From positions 119,045 through 183,044 of the forward strand of contig CAYXBK010000007.1 of NCBI GenBank assembly GCA_964463165.1: a stretch of 64,000 nt of DNA, written 5' to 3'. The stretch is from UBA7236 sp964463165 (lineage in GTDB: Bacteria; Bacteroidota; Bacteroidia; Chitinophagales; BACL12). The notes below the pieces were generated by a model. It worked only from the letters and a program-made list of their open reading frames with translations. It was not told where the DNA came from and did not search any database. A program made the position numbers and the translations under genes. Shown here one piece after another: positions 23,929-33,188 of this stretch (position 1 is the first letter of the stretch; each line of letters starts with the position of its first letter).

Positions 23929-26607
23929 TTATTCAGGTTCAAATCCAAGGATAACAGTAAATTTTCCGTTCTTGGTTATATAATCAAAAAACCCTGATGA
24001 TTCCTGTAAATCACCCGGCTGCATATCGTCAAACCGTATGCCATAGTCCACCCCGAGTAAACCGAACATCGGCAGCCATGCACGCACACCCAAACCAACG
24101 CTTCGTTTTACTTCCAGCGGATTAAATGATCTGAAATCAGGATATAAATTTCCGCCCTCCGCAAATGTCAATGCATAAATTTTAGCAGAAGGATTTTTGT
24201 CTGTGATCGGATAACGTATCTCTAAAGTGTATTTATTAAAAATTGCTTCTGTTCTTGTTGCCCCTGAATTATCGGAAAATAATTCATATCCGCGAAGCGA
24301 AATAATATCGGTTCCGATAAATGAATTTGTGTAACCGCCTGATAAACCATCACCACCCAGCTGGAATCTTTCAAAGGGCGGTACGCCGATATCGCTGTTA
24401 TAAAATCCGAGCCAGCCGAATTTAACGGATGAACGCAATATGAATTTATCTACCAACGGGGTATACCATTCTGCATTAAAGCGCCATTTATAATATTCCA
24501 CATATTTATATTTTTCCTGATCGCCCAAACCGGCATACGATTTATTATTCAATAAAGAATAGGGTGGCGTAAATTGAAGAGAGAGTGAAATATTAGAACC
24601 CGTTTTTGGGAATTGCGGATCATCAATCGAAGTTCTGCCGAGTGTTTCCTTAAAATTAAAATTATTGTAATTACCGTTGGTTGTTATGAAATTCGGATAA
24701 TTTTCGAGGTTGTAATTATAATAACTTACCTGGCTCAATAAAGTAAAATAATCATCGGGCCATTTTAACCGGATACCATAACCAAGTGAAATACCGTTTG
24801 CCGCAAATAATCCTTCCAAATCTTTAATATCAGATCCGTACACATTATAACCTAATTGAGTTCTTGTTAAACTCACCGATAATGAATTTGCTTTTTTTCC
24901 GCCAAACCATGGTTCAACAAATCCGATATTAAATGCCTGATATAATTTTCCTGTTGTATTGATCCTGAATGATAATTTTTGACCATCACCGGTTGGAATC
25001 GGATGCCATCCTTCTTTTTTAAACATCTGGCTTGTACTCCAGTTATTTAATACAATACCAACAGTTGCAAGTACGCCATATCCTGCTCCCCCATATCCGG
25101 CAGATAATTCCAATTGATCGGATGGTTTTTCAACTACCGTATATTCAATATCCACTGTTCCTTTTTCGGGATGCGGGATCGGATTAATTCCGATTTGTTC
25201 CGCATCAAATAATCCGAGTGCTGCAATTTCCCTTTGCGAACGAATTAAATAGGAACGGTTGAATTTTTGACCGGGAACTGTTCTCAATTCACGACGGATC
25301 ACATGTTCACTTGTTTTTGTATTTCCTTTGATAATGATCTGATCAATGGTTGCCTGCGGCCCTTCACGCAAACGGATCTCCAGATCAATCGAATCATTTT
25401 CCGCCCAGATCTCTACCGGATTTACACTGAAGAATAAATATCCGTCATCCATATACAGCGATGTAATATCTCTTTGTTGCAGGTCAAATGAAATGCGCTG
25501 ATTTAACAAGGTTTGATTATAAACATCACCCTTTTTAATATTTAATACGGAATCGAGCTGATGTGTTGTGTATTTTGAATTTCCTTTCCAGGTAATATTT
25601 CTGAAAAAATATTGTGTGCCTTCATTTACCGTGTAGTGAATTCCCATATCGCGTTCGGAAATTTTATATACCGAATCTCTTACCAGTGAAACATCTCTGT
25701 AGCCAAGCGACTGATAATATGTGAGAATATTTGTTTCGTCTGTCCTCAATTTATCGGGATCGTATTTTGAACTGCTGAATATGCGCACCTGCACACGCTT
25801 TGATAAAAATTCAATGATGTTGTTGTAACTCAGGCTGGATAAAATATCAACAATGCCGGCCGGTGAATATGTTTCTTTTGTGTAGGGGTGTTCAGGGTCA
25901 TTATAAAAAGGATGAAACTGTGTGCGCACTTTATTATCCTTCATATTTTTTCGCAGTACACGGTCGGTCACTTTTTTATTCTCTGCAAAATCGATTGTTT
26001 CTATTTTTACTTTATATCCCTTCACCACATCAATAAAAACAATTACCGAATTTGGAACGGTTGTATCGGGTTTTGCATACACATCCACTTCTGCATTTAA
26101 ATATCCTTTTTCCGCAAAATATGCTTCGGTAACATGCGCAATATTTGCTTTGGTATAATCATTATACGGCGTCACACCGCCGATGATTTCCCATTTTTCA
26201 CGCAAATCATCCCGTTCGGCTTTCGATACGCCTTCGGGTGAATACAAAGTAATTTTTGGTAATTCTTTTACTTTTACAATTAAAAAAATCTGATCACCGA
26301 GAATTTTATCAATTCTGATTTCTATTTCAGAAAATAAACGCATTTTCCATAAGCTTTCAATTGCTTTGCTGAAATCTTCACCTGGAACGGTAATAATTTT
26401 ATTCGCCATCAGTCCGCAGCGAACGATCAAACTGTTTTCGTCAAGTAATCTTGATTCAAGGCCTTCGACATGCGTATTTGCTATCACATATTTTTGCGGA
26501 TTCGCATAATCCACAACGTTTGTGTCGATGCCGAAATTTTGGGCATTGAGCACTGCACATCCGATTGTCATCCATCCCCATAAAAATAGTTTCAAAAAGT
26601 GCTTCAT
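23929..26607 (-). CDS. bamA: Outer-membrane protein assembly factor BamA
   Basis: 892 aa. A signal peptide is followed by POTRA domains (about 40-480; for example VVKGYKVKIETIDF, KGNTKTSEHVIRRELRTVPGQKFNRSYL) and a 16-strand barrel with RGYELFSDNSGATRTEAIF near the usual VRGY(F/E) lid motif. The end YITKNGKFTVILGFEPE is slightly unusual in lacking a final aromatic residue. It folds beta-barrels into the outer membrane. Its ATG overlaps the uppS stop by 4 bases, so translation is coupled. Confidence 0.95.
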   Translation of the reverse strand: MKHFLKLFLWGWMTIGCAVLNAQNFGIDTNVVDYANPQKYVIANTHVEGLESRLLDENSLIVRCGLMANKIITVPGEDFSKAIESLWKMRLFSEIEIRIDKILGDQIFLIVKVKELPKITLYSPEGVSKAERDDLREKWEIIGGVTPYNDYTKANIAHVTEAYFAEKGYLNAEVDVYAKPDTTVPNSVIVFIDVVKGYKVKIETIDFAENKKVTDRVLRKNMKDNKVRTQFHPFYNDPEHPYTKETYSPAGIVDILSSLSYNNIIEFLSKRVQVRIFSSSKYDPDKLRTDETNILTYYQSLGYRDVSLVRDSVYKISERDMGIHYTVNEGTQYFFRNITWKGNSKYTTHQLDSVLNIKKGDVYNQTLLNQRISFDLQQRDITSLYMDDGYLFFSVNPVEIWAENDSIDLEIRLREGPQATIDQIIIKGNTKTSEHVIRRELRTVPGQKFNRSYLIRSQREIAALGLFDAEQIGINPIPHPEKGTVDIEYTVVEKPSDQLELSAGYGGAGYGVLATVGIVLNNWSTSQMFKKEGWHPIPTGDGQKLSFRINTTGKLYQAFNIGFVEPWFGGKKANSLSVSLTRTQLGYNVYGSDIKDLEGLFAANGISLGYGIRLKWPDDYFTLLSQVSYYNYNLENYPNFITTNGNYNNFNFKETLGRTSIDDPQFPKTGSNISLSLQFTPPYSLLNNKSYAGLGDQEKYKYVEYYKWRFNAEWYTPLVDKFILRSSVKFGWLGFYNSDIGVPPFERFQLGGDGLSGGYTNSFIGTDIISLRGYELFSDNSGATRTEAIFNKYTLEIRYPITDKNPSAKIYALTFAEGGNLYPDFRSFNPLEVKRSVGLGVRAWLPMFGLLGVDYGIRFDDMQPGDLQESSGFFDYITKNGKFTVILGFEPE

Positions 26608-27341
26608 TTCAATTGTATTTGTTCTGTTGTTTGCCCGAAACGACGTTCGCGGTTTTGATAATCCTGTATTGCTTTATTAAGTTCTTCCTTATCGAAATCG
26701 GGCCATAATGTTTCTGTAAAATAAAATTCAGTATAGGCCGATTGCCATAATAAATAATTACTGATCCTGTGTTCGCCGCTTGTACGGATCATTAATTCCG
26801 GATCAGGAATATGTGCAGTATTTAAATGCGCAGAAATTAATTGTTCACTGATATCGGCAGCATGCAGATCACCACTCTCAATTTTAGACGCAATTTGTTT
26901 TACTGCATGTGCAATTTCCCAGCGTCCGCTGTAACTCAATGCAAGAATTAAATTCAACCCTGTGTTTTTTGCAGTGATCTGCATTGCTTCTTCCAGCTCA
27001 TGCACGCAGGCAGCAGGTAAAGAATGCCCGTCGCCGATCATTCCGATGCGCACATTATTTTTATCGAGTTCAGGTGTTTCTTTTCTGATGGTCCGCACGA
27101 GTAATTCCATCAATGCATTTACCTCCGCTTCAGGGCGCTTCCAGTTTTCGGTGCTGAATGCATAAAGTGTGAGATATTGGACGCCGAATTCCTGGCAGGC
27201 TTCCACAACCTTTCTGACTGCCTCCACGCCGGCATGATGTCCGTAGATGCGTGCTTTCCCTTGCCGCTTCGCCCAACGACCGTTGCCGTCCATAATTATT
27301 GCAATATGTTGCGGGATCTTCTGTGCGGCGGGCTGATTCAT
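26604..27341 (-). CDS. uppS: Isoprenyl transferase (undecaprenyl diphosphate synthase)
   Basis: 245 aa. The cis-prenyltransferase motifs are intact: HIAIIMDGNGRWAKRQG with the catalytic Asp, GHHAGVEAVRK, YAFSTENWKRP, and near the end DPELMIRTSGEHRISNYLLWQ followed by AYTEFYFT. It makes the C55 carrier for peptidoglycan and O-antigen. It has its own -7 box only four bases before the ATG and overlaps bamA by 4 bases. Confidence 0.96.
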   Translation of the reverse strand: MNQPAAQKIPQHIAIIMDGNGRWAKRQGKARIYGHHAGVEAVRKVVEACQEFGVQYLTLYAFSTENWKRPEAEVNALMELLVRTIRKETPELDKNNVRIGMIGDGHSLPAACVHELEEAMQITAKNTGLNLILALSYSGRWEIAHAVKQIASKIESGDLHAADISEQLISAHLNTAHIPDPELMIRTSGEHRISNYLLWQSAYTEFYFTETLWPDFDKEELNKAIQDYQNRERRFGQTTEQIQLK

Positions 27342-27345
27342 CGTG

Positions 27346-27353
27346 CAAATTTA
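27346..27353 (-). promoter_or_regulatory. -7 element of uppS
   Basis: TAAATTTG on the minus strand, an exact TAnnTTTG match, ends four bases before the uppS ATG. It implies a leaderless uppS-bamA-ompH transcript in addition to read-through from the DUF6089 gene. Confidence 0.5.
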
Positions 27354-27387
27354 TCTAAAAGACAGCGCATTCCCTGCTATCTGCTGC

Positions 27388-28245
27388 TTATCGCTTTCCC
27401 CATTTCCCGGGGCTGGGACATTTAAGCTGAACGAAAGTATAACTGAGGAAAACACCGGTATACATATATGTGTCCTTGTGCTCGCTGTCGCCTCTCTGTT
27501 TGTAGTTATCTCCAAGCGGAACAACATCTATTTCCGTTGACCTGTCTGCAAGGGCTACCGCAGTTGCTCCGTCTGTACCGGTTGCAAGTATCGAAGGGTC
27601 GATATAAGTTTTGCTTACATCATCGAGATAATCGGTGAACAACCAGTGCCAGGTACATTCTACTCCGGCAGTCAGGTTTTTATTCAGCACAAATTTGAAT
27701 CCGCCACCCATCGGGACTGCTATTTGAACCCGCTTGTATTTTTCATTGCCGGTTAATTCAGGGAATTGCTGACCTTCGGTCCCGAGCGGTTGCAGATCTA
27801 CCCATGCATCATTATAATATGCCTGCGGATTGAAATAGTATAGTGAAAGCCCCATAAACACATAAGGGCTGAACCATTGTGCCGGTTTCTCGCGTTCGAG
27901 TGGCAGAAAATTAAAATCGAGTCTTGTGGTAAGGTCATAAATATTGCTGCGAAAACTCAGGTTGCGCAGATGCTGGTAAGGATTATCGGAGATGGAATCA
28001 TAACCGAAGGTTTGACCACCGCTGATGCCGATATATCCCGCCACCCTGGGATTATAATTATATCTGAAAAAAACACCAGCCCCCGGTTTGTAAAACTGAA
28101 GGCTTTCCATTGTGTTATTAATATCGCCGAATGAATTCGTAAGGCCGCCCCAGATGCCGATCTCTGCTTCCTGTGCAGCGGCTGTCCGAAAAAACAAAGC
28201 CGTTATAAAACAGAGACCAAATAATTTTAAATGCACCGTTCTCAT
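27388..28245 (-). CDS. DUF6089-family outer-membrane protein
   Basis: 285 aa from the ATG at 28245. An upstream ATG at 28284 was rejected because a TAAATTTG promoter box lies between the two and because this start gives a clean signal peptide (RTVHLKLFGL ... RTAAAQ). The mature part is a predicted small beta-barrel: EIGIWGGLTNSFGDIN, GVFFRYNYNPRVAGYIGISGG, and the end SYTFVQLKCPSPGKWGKR. It sits immediately upstream of uppS-bamA, its usual place in Bacteroidota, suggesting an envelope-assembly role. Function is not established. Confidence 0.82.
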   Translation of the reverse strand: MRTVHLKLFGLCFITALFFRTAAAQEAEIGIWGGLTNSFGDINNTMESLQFYKPGAGVFFRYNYNPRVAGYIGISGGQTFGYDSISDNPYQHLRNLSFRSNIYDLTTRLDFNFLPLEREKPAQWFSPYVFMGLSLYYFNPQAYYNDAWVDLQPLGTEGQQFPELTGNEKYKRVQIAVPMGGGFKFVLNKNLTAGVECTWHWLFTDYLDDVSKTYIDPSILATGTDGATAVALADRSTEIDVVPLGDNYKQRGDSEHKDTYMYTGVFLSYTFVQLKCPSPGKWGKR

Positions 28246-28257
28246 TAAAAAGGATTG

Positions 28258-28265
28258 CAAATTTA
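28258..28265 (-). promoter_or_regulatory. -7 element of the DUF6089-uppS-bamA operon
   Basis: TAAATTTG on the minus strand matches TAnnTTTG and lies 12 bases upstream of the ATG at 28245. Used to choose that start. Confidence 0.5.
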
Positions 28266-28576
28266 TACCATTCTTACTTCTCATGCCCTATAAACCGGGA
28301 TTCCCGGATTTCAAACACTTTGTTCTCTTCTGTTCAGGGCAGGTTGAAATGAGAATTCAATAAGCCGCAAGGGTTAACGGTTTCAAAAAAGTATTATTGC
28401 CCAAATTCAAATTTTTGAAACCAACGTGACATTGCAGTAAACAGCCTGCATACATCAGCACAAGCTGCATTTTTAGCGAATATTTTTTTTGTCAGCCCTT
28501 CTTCCTTATCTTCACAGCCCCTAACAATTGAACCACCCACCCAACTAAACAGAAATTTAAATCGTCAATCTGATTT
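28266..28576. other. Intergenic region without a recognised gene
   Basis: About 310 bp between two divergent genes. It contains a short palindrome (CCGGGATTCCCGG near 28297), several poly-T and poly-A runs, and the shared upstream region of both genes. No reading frame, repeat array or RNA gene could be supported. Confidence 0.6.
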
Positions 28577-29440
28577 ATGAAACAACTATCTCTTTTTTTA
28601 ATTGTTGTGTCCATCGTGTGGTCGGGCTGTAATGAACAGGAACCGATTGAACCCAATAAGCCTGAAGATAATTTCAACTTTACGATCGACGGAACCATGA
28701 TCGCCGCGAATGCTGTTACAGCAACGTTATATAATGATTATCTCAAGATCAATGCCTACGGAACTTACGAATTCACCATGCTGATATACCTGAATTCAAC
28801 TTTCCCGGTTTCGATGGATAAAGAAAATTACAGTTCGCTCACCATGAATTCACCCGCTTTTAAAATGACGGATGCCGACGGAGGAACAGGAAGTGTGCTG
28901 ACATTCAGTATTGATGAAACAGCCAGAACTGCAATGGGAACATTTACTGCAGTTCTTGTAAATCCCGATGACCCGACGGATATTGTTACAATTTCGGAAG
29001 CCAATTTTGATAATATTAAATATCAGATAGCTGCAGATACTGCGCAGTTATTCGGTGAAACAGCCGTTCGGTTTGACGGAGAACTCATCGCAGCAAATTC
29101 AATTTATGCCTATGATACAACCACCACTTCAGCGAGTTGTATCTCCGATGTGAATGGCAATTATGAATTGTATGTTCAGAATATTCCCAAAACACCCGGT
29201 GTCTATTCATTCGACACAGGAAATTTCGACCTTGCTTCCGGGCTGAGTGCGAAAGTGAATGTGATTGGCGGTTCAGTGTATTCTACCGTACTTGCCGGCG
29301 GAACGCTGACTGTTGAGTCGTATGACCCGGAAACGCAATCACTCGAATTTAATTTTACGGTAAGCGTGCAGGAAAGCGGTGGAGATATTATGGATCTTAC
29401 CGAGGGCAGCGCAAAATTCTATACCGGCGGTATTCACTAA
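28577..29440 (+). CDS. Lipoprotein of unknown function
   Basis: 287 aa. The lipoprotein signal has its lipobox Cys at residue 15 (WSGC), followed by an acidic Pro/Glu-rich linker (EQEPIEPNKPED). The mature part shows two similar beta-rich halves: FTIDGTMIAANAV with a later FDGELIAANSIYAY, each followed by a YSF/LT strand pattern, suggesting an internal duplication. The end is SLEFNFTVSVQESGG then a GSAKFYTGGIH strand. Probably surface or periplasmic. No family recognised. It precedes nuoG by 109 bp but has no evident link with it. Confidence 0.75.
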   Translation: MKQLSLFLIVVSIVWSGCNEQEPIEPNKPEDNFNFTIDGTMIAANAVTATLYNDYLKINAYGTYEFTMLIYLNSTFPVSMDKENYSSLTMNSPAFKMTDADGGTGSVLTFSIDETARTAMGTFTAVLVNPDDPTDIVTISEANFDNIKYQIAADTAQLFGETAVRFDGELIAANSIYAYDTTTTSASCISDVNGNYELYVQNIPKTPGVYSFDTGNFDLASGLSAKVNVIGGSVYSTVLAGGTLTVESYDPETQSLEFNFTVSVQESGGDIMDLTEGSAKFYTGGIH

Positions 29441-29507
29441 AATTTACATTTGTTTTTTTTATCAAGAATATCTTCAATGAATCATTTCATTGTAAGAGGA
29501 CTTCGTT

Positions 29508-29515
29508 TAATTTTG
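29508..29515 (+). promoter_or_regulatory. -7 element upstream of nuoG
   Basis: TAATTTTG matches TAnnTTTG and lies 34 bases before the nuoG TTG start. A TTG at 29490-29492 is 15 bases upstream, a little closer than usual for the -33 element. Likely promoter of the nuo operon. Confidence 0.45.
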
Positions 29516-29549
29516 CACGAGTTAATTTTTTCGTACAAAAATTACCGGT

Positions 29550-30494
29550 TTGCCTAAAATAACCATCGACGATATTTCCATTGAAGTGCCAGCCGGCACA
29601 ACAATTCTTGACGCTGCGAGACAAATCGGAGTGAATGTGCCACCCGCCATGTGTTATTATTCAAAACTGGAAGGCAGTGGTGGAAAATGCCGTGTATGTC
29701 TGGTGAAGGTTACGAAAGGATCAGATAAAGATCCGCGTCCGATGCCGAAACTTGTTGCAAGTTGCAGAACAACTGTAATGGACGGTATGGAAGTGAAAAA
29801 TGTTAGCTCACCAGAAGTGCTGGATGCAAGAAAAGGCATTGTTGAATTTCTGCTTGTCAATCATCCGCTCGATTGTCCGGTTTGCGATCAGGCAGGTGAA
29901 TGTAAATTGCAGGACCTGAGTTATGAGCACGGACTTGCTTCTTCACGATATGAATTTCAGCGCCGCACATTTCCGGTGATCGATATCGGTGATAAAATAA
30001 AATTGCATATGAACCGGTGCATTCTCTGTTACAGATGCACGATGGTTGCCGATCAGCTGACGGAGGAACGTGTGCACGGAATTATCAACCGCGGAGAAGT
30101 TTCTGAAATCTCCACCTATATTCAAAAAGCAGTTGATAACGATTTCAGCGGTAATATGATCGATGTATGTCCTGTTGGTGCATTAACCGACAGAACATTC
30201 AGATTCAAAAGCAGGGTATGGTTTACAAAACCCGTTCTTGCGCACCGCGATTGTAAAAAATGTACCGGCAAGGTTACGCTCTGGTATCAGGGAAGTGAAG
30301 TGTTGCGTGTTACCAGCCGCCAGGATAAATGGGGCGAAAGCGAAAGTTTCATTTGCAACGAATGCCGCTTTGATAAAAAACATACAAGCGATTGGGTGAT
30401 TGAAGGACCTGCTAAAATTGACACACATTCGGTTATTTCACAAAATCATCTTCCATACGAATTACCCGTAACAAATAAATTTTTAAAAGGCTGA
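29550..30494 (+). CDS. nuoG: NADH-quinone oxidoreductase subunit G, short form
   Basis: 314 aa from a TTG start (PKITIDDISIEVP matches the usual N-terminus). It is an iron-sulfur subunit of complex I. A 2Fe-2S ferredoxin domain (Cys in MCYYSK, GKCRVC and SCR) is followed by the His/Cys cluster site (HPLDCPVCDQAGECKLQ), a 4Fe-4S site (CILCYRC ... VCPVGAL), and a last CKKC/CNEC set. The protein stops before the molybdopterin-like domain, so it is far shorter than the 700-900 aa NuoG of Proteobacteria; short forms are usual in this phylum. The stop overlaps the nuoH start by one base. Confidence 0.92.
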   Translation: MPKITIDDISIEVPAGTTILDAARQIGVNVPPAMCYYSKLEGSGGKCRVCLVKVTKGSDKDPRPMPKLVASCRTTVMDGMEVKNVSSPEVLDARKGIVEFLLVNHPLDCPVCDQAGECKLQDLSYEHGLASSRYEFQRRTFPVIDIGDKIKLHMNRCILCYRCTMVADQLTEERVHGIINRGEVSEISTYIQKAVDNDFSGNMIDVCPVGALTDRTFRFKSRVWFTKPVLAHRDCKKCTGKVTLWYQGSEVLRVTSRQDKWGESESFICNECRFDKKHTSDWVIEGPAKIDTHSVISQNHLPYELPVTNKFLKG

Positions 30495-31519
30495 TGGATT
30501 TATTGCTGTTTAAGATCATTCTTGTGGTAGTGCTTTTTGCATTATCACTCGTAATTGCAATGTATAGTACCTATGCCGAAAGAAAAGTTGCGGCATTTAT
30601 GCAGGACCGTCTCGGTCCGAACCGTGCAGGCCCGTTCGGAATTTTACAACCGGTTGCCGATGGAATTAAAATGTTTATGAAGGAAGAAATCATTCCTTCC
30701 ACATCAAATAAATTATTGTTTATTGCAGGTCCGGCAATTACCATGACAACTGCATTAATGACAAGTGCAGTGATTCCGTGGGGCCCTGAAATTTCGGTGG
30801 GTGGTGTGAAAACAAATTTGCAGGTTGCTGATATTAATATCGGTGTTCTTTATGTGATGGGTGTTGTGAGTCTTGGTGTATATGGTATTATGCTGGGCGG
30901 TTGGGCAAGCAATAATAAATATGCATTACTCGGCGCTGTTCGTGCATCGAGCCAGATGATCAGTTATGAACTGGCAATGGGAATGGCAATTGTTGCCGTC
31001 ATTATGACAACCGGTTCATTGAGTGTTCGTGAAATGGTGGAGCATCAGCATGGTATGGGATGGAATTTATTCCTGCAGCCTCTTGGCTTTATTATATTTA
31101 TTATCTGCGCATTTGCCGAATGTAACCGTACACCGTTCGATTTACCTGAAAGTGAAACAGAACTTGTTGGCGGCTATCATACCGAATACAGTTCGATGAA
31201 ACTCGGATTTTATTTATTTGCCGAATATGTAAATATGTTTATTTCAAGTGCCATGATCACGAGTCTTTATTTCGGCGGATATAATTTCCCGTGGATGGAT
31301 CAGGTGCAATCGGCAACATCCGAATTCTGGTTTGCCGCAATCTGTGTTGTTGTATTTTTTGCTAAAATATTGTTCTTCATCTTTTTCTTTATGTGGGTGA
31401 GATGGACGATACCGCGGTTCAGATTCGACCAGTTGATGCGCCTCGGCTGGCAGGTGTTATTACCGCTTGCGATTATAAATGTTTTATTGACAGGCGCAGT
31501 GATTATCTTTAAGAATTGA
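30494..31519 (+). CDS. nuoH: NADH-quinone oxidoreductase subunit H
   Basis: 341 aa, eight or nine membrane helices. It forms the quinone-entry chamber of complex I. Conserved loops are YAERKVAAFMQDRLGPNRAG, QPVADGIKMFMKEE, and FAECNRTPFDLPESETELVGGYHTEYSSMK, all charged residues intact. Translation is coupled to nuoG through a TGATG overlap. Followed by a 78-bp gap to nuoI. Confidence 0.97.
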   Translation: MDLLLFKIILVVVLFALSLVIAMYSTYAERKVAAFMQDRLGPNRAGPFGILQPVADGIKMFMKEEIIPSTSNKLLFIAGPAITMTTALMTSAVIPWGPEISVGGVKTNLQVADINIGVLYVMGVVSLGVYGIMLGGWASNNKYALLGAVRASSQMISYELAMGMAIVAVIMTTGSLSVREMVEHQHGMGWNLFLQPLGFIIFIICAFAECNRTPFDLPESETELVGGYHTEYSSMKLGFYLFAEYVNMFISSAMITSLYFGGYNFPWMDQVQSATSEFWFAAICVVVFFAKILFFIFFFMWVRWTIPRFRFDQLMRLGWQVLLPLAIINVLLTGAVIIFKN

Positions 31520-31597
31520 GGAATTATAAAATCAATTCTGTGATTATGGCAACAAAGATTTTAAAAAATAAATAGAATAAAAATAAATTCGCAAGAG

Positions 31598-32140
31598 ATG
31601 CAATCATTGTCAGGCAGATCCAAAGTAGTTTCCAACAAACACATGACGTTTGGGGAAAGGCTATATTTTCCTGCGATACTCGGAGGACTGCGCATCACAT
31701 TCAAACATTTTTTTAAAAAGAAGGTAACTGTTAATTATCCGGAAGAGCAACGCCCGCACAGTAAATTTTTCAGAGGCGTACACGTGCTGAAACGTGACGA
31801 TCAGGGGCGGGAGAATTGCACAGCCTGCGGTTTATGCGCTGTTGCATGTCCTGCAGAAGCCATTACAATGGTAGCTGCCGAACGCAAACCCGGCGAAGAA
31901 AAATTATATCGCGAAGAAAAATATGCTGCAGAATATAATATTAATATGCTGCGCTGTATTTTTTGCGGATTATGTGAAGAGGCATGCCCGAAAGATGCAA
32001 TTTATTTAACAGACAGGATCGCAACCAGTAATTATCAGCGTGGCCAGTTTATTTTCACGAAAGATATGCTTGTTGAACCCGAAAATAAACTCATTGATAT
32101 TTCAGCGAGGAGAAAAGCCGTGAGGGAAGGTGCACATTAA
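31598..32140 (+). CDS. nuoI: NADH-quinone oxidoreductase subunit I
   Basis: 180 aa. An 8Fe ferredoxin subunit carrying two 4Fe-4S clusters (N6a/N6b): CTACGLCAVACPAEAI and CIFCGLCEEACPKDAI, eight cysteines intact. The N-terminal amphipathic segment (LRITFKHFFKKKVTVNYPEEQ) docks on the membrane arm. Normal length. Sits between nuoH and nuoJ. Confidence 0.97.
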   Translation: MQSLSGRSKVVSNKHMTFGERLYFPAILGGLRITFKHFFKKKVTVNYPEEQRPHSKFFRGVHVLKRDDQGRENCTACGLCAVACPAEAITMVAAERKPGEEKLYREEKYAAEYNINMLRCIFCGLCEEACPKDAIYLTDRIATSNYQRGQFIFTKDMLVEPENKLIDISARRKAVREGAH

Positions 32141-32188
32141 TTTCTAAATCAAATTATATCAAACCTATTAGCAAACATTCAGAAAACT

Positions 32189-32196
32189 TACCTTTG
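32189..32196 (+). promoter_or_regulatory. -7 element upstream of nuoJ
   Basis: TACCTTTG matches TAnnTTTG and is eight bases from the nuoJ ATG. It may be an internal promoter giving a nearly leaderless nuoJKLMN message. Confidence 0.45.
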
Positions 32197-32204
32197 CGCC
32201 GCTC

Positions 32205-32720
32205 ATGTCGCTAACCGAATTACTCTTTTATTTTCTTTCAGCTATCGCCATCGGCAGCAGCATTACAATGGTATTTCATAAGAATGCCATGTACAGCGTA
32301 TTATCCCTTCTGATTTGTTTTTTCAGTGTTGCCGGTTTATATGTCATGCTCAACGCACAATTTCTGGCCATCGTACATATCATAGTATATGCGGGAGCAA
32401 TCATGGTTTTATTTTTATACGTCCTCATGTTTTTAAATCTGAATTCACCGGTGCAAATCAGAAAAAACAATCTGACGAGAATAGCAGCGGTAATGGCGGG
32501 TGGTTTATTGTTTTGCGTATTGCTATCCGGATTTTTACAAACACAACTTGTTGAGATGCCTGAAGCAATGGGAGAAAAAGTGGGCAGCGTCGAAAATCTC
32601 GGAAAAGTACTGTTTAATGAATTTTTAATACCATTCGAATTAAGTTCGGTTTTATTTATTTCAGCAATGGTTGGTGTGATCATCATCAATAAAAAAGAGG
32701 AGGTGCATCATGACGAGTAA
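32205..32720 (+). CDS. nuoJ: NADH-quinone oxidoreductase subunit J
   Basis: 171 aa with five membrane helices. The third, AIVHIIVYAGAIMVLFLYVL, has the pi-bulge glycine and the VYAGAI motif characteristic of NuoJ. Part of the proton-pumping E-channel of complex I. The 3' end overlaps nuoK by 11 bases, so the two are translationally coupled. Confidence 0.96.
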   Translation: MSLTELLFYFLSAIAIGSSITMVFHKNAMYSVLSLLICFFSVAGLYVMLNAQFLAIVHIIVYAGAIMVLFLYVLMFLNLNSPVQIRKNNLTRIAAVMAGGLLFCVLLSGFLQTQLVEMPEAMGEKVGSVENLGKVLFNEFLIPFELSSVLFISAMVGVIIINKKEEVHHDE

Positions 32721-33051
32721 TGCAGGAAGCTTAAGTGAACAATTGCGATTGATCCCGCTTGAAAATTATGTAATTCTCAGTCTTATTTTATTCAGCATCG
32801 GTGTGATCGGAATTTTAATGCGCCGGAATCTCATCGTTGTTTTTTTAAGTATTGAACTGATGCTGAATTCCATTAACCTGATGGCTGCTGCATTCAGTGC
32901 ATATCATAATGATCCTGCCGGACAGGCATTTGTATTTTTCATTATGGTTGTTGCTGCTGCAGAAGTTGCAATTGGTTTAGCCATGCTTGTAATGATTTAC
33001 AGAAATATTAAAACAATTGATATTAATGCGTTGAATAAATTAAAATGGTGA
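32710..33051 (+). CDS. nuoK: NADH-quinone oxidoreductase subunit K
   Basis: 113 aa, three membrane helices. The conserved Glu residues lie in FLSIELMLNSINL and VVAAAEVAIGLAMLV. Forms part of the E-channel. Overlaps nuoJ by 11 bases. Followed by 132 bp of repeat DNA instead of the few bases usual before nuoL. Confidence 0.96.
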   Translation: MTSNAGSLSEQLRLIPLENYVILSLILFSIGVIGILMRRNLIVVFLSIELMLNSINLMAAAFSAYHNDPAGQAFVFFIMVVAAAEVAIGLAMLVMIYRNIKTIDINALNKLKW

Positions 33052-33055
33052 TGTT

Positions 33056-33188
33056 GGAGTCAGGAATCAGGAGTAAGGAACTTCTGCGAAAGACTCACAA
33101 TCAAACGAAATGAACCTGCCGGCCGAAGCAAGGCGCATGCGCTGCTGGCAGGCGGGCACACAAATACACGAACACACGAACACGTGAC
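33056..33188 (+). repeat. Composite repeat between nuoK and nuoL
   Basis: It starts with three GGAnTnA heptamers (33056-33076). A spacer follows, then a 47-bp imperfect palindrome (33113-33159), 44/47 identical to 6941-6987. Four CAnnCGAA-type octamers (33157-33188) come last. The last octamer contains the GTG that starts nuoL at 33184. Confidence 0.8.
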
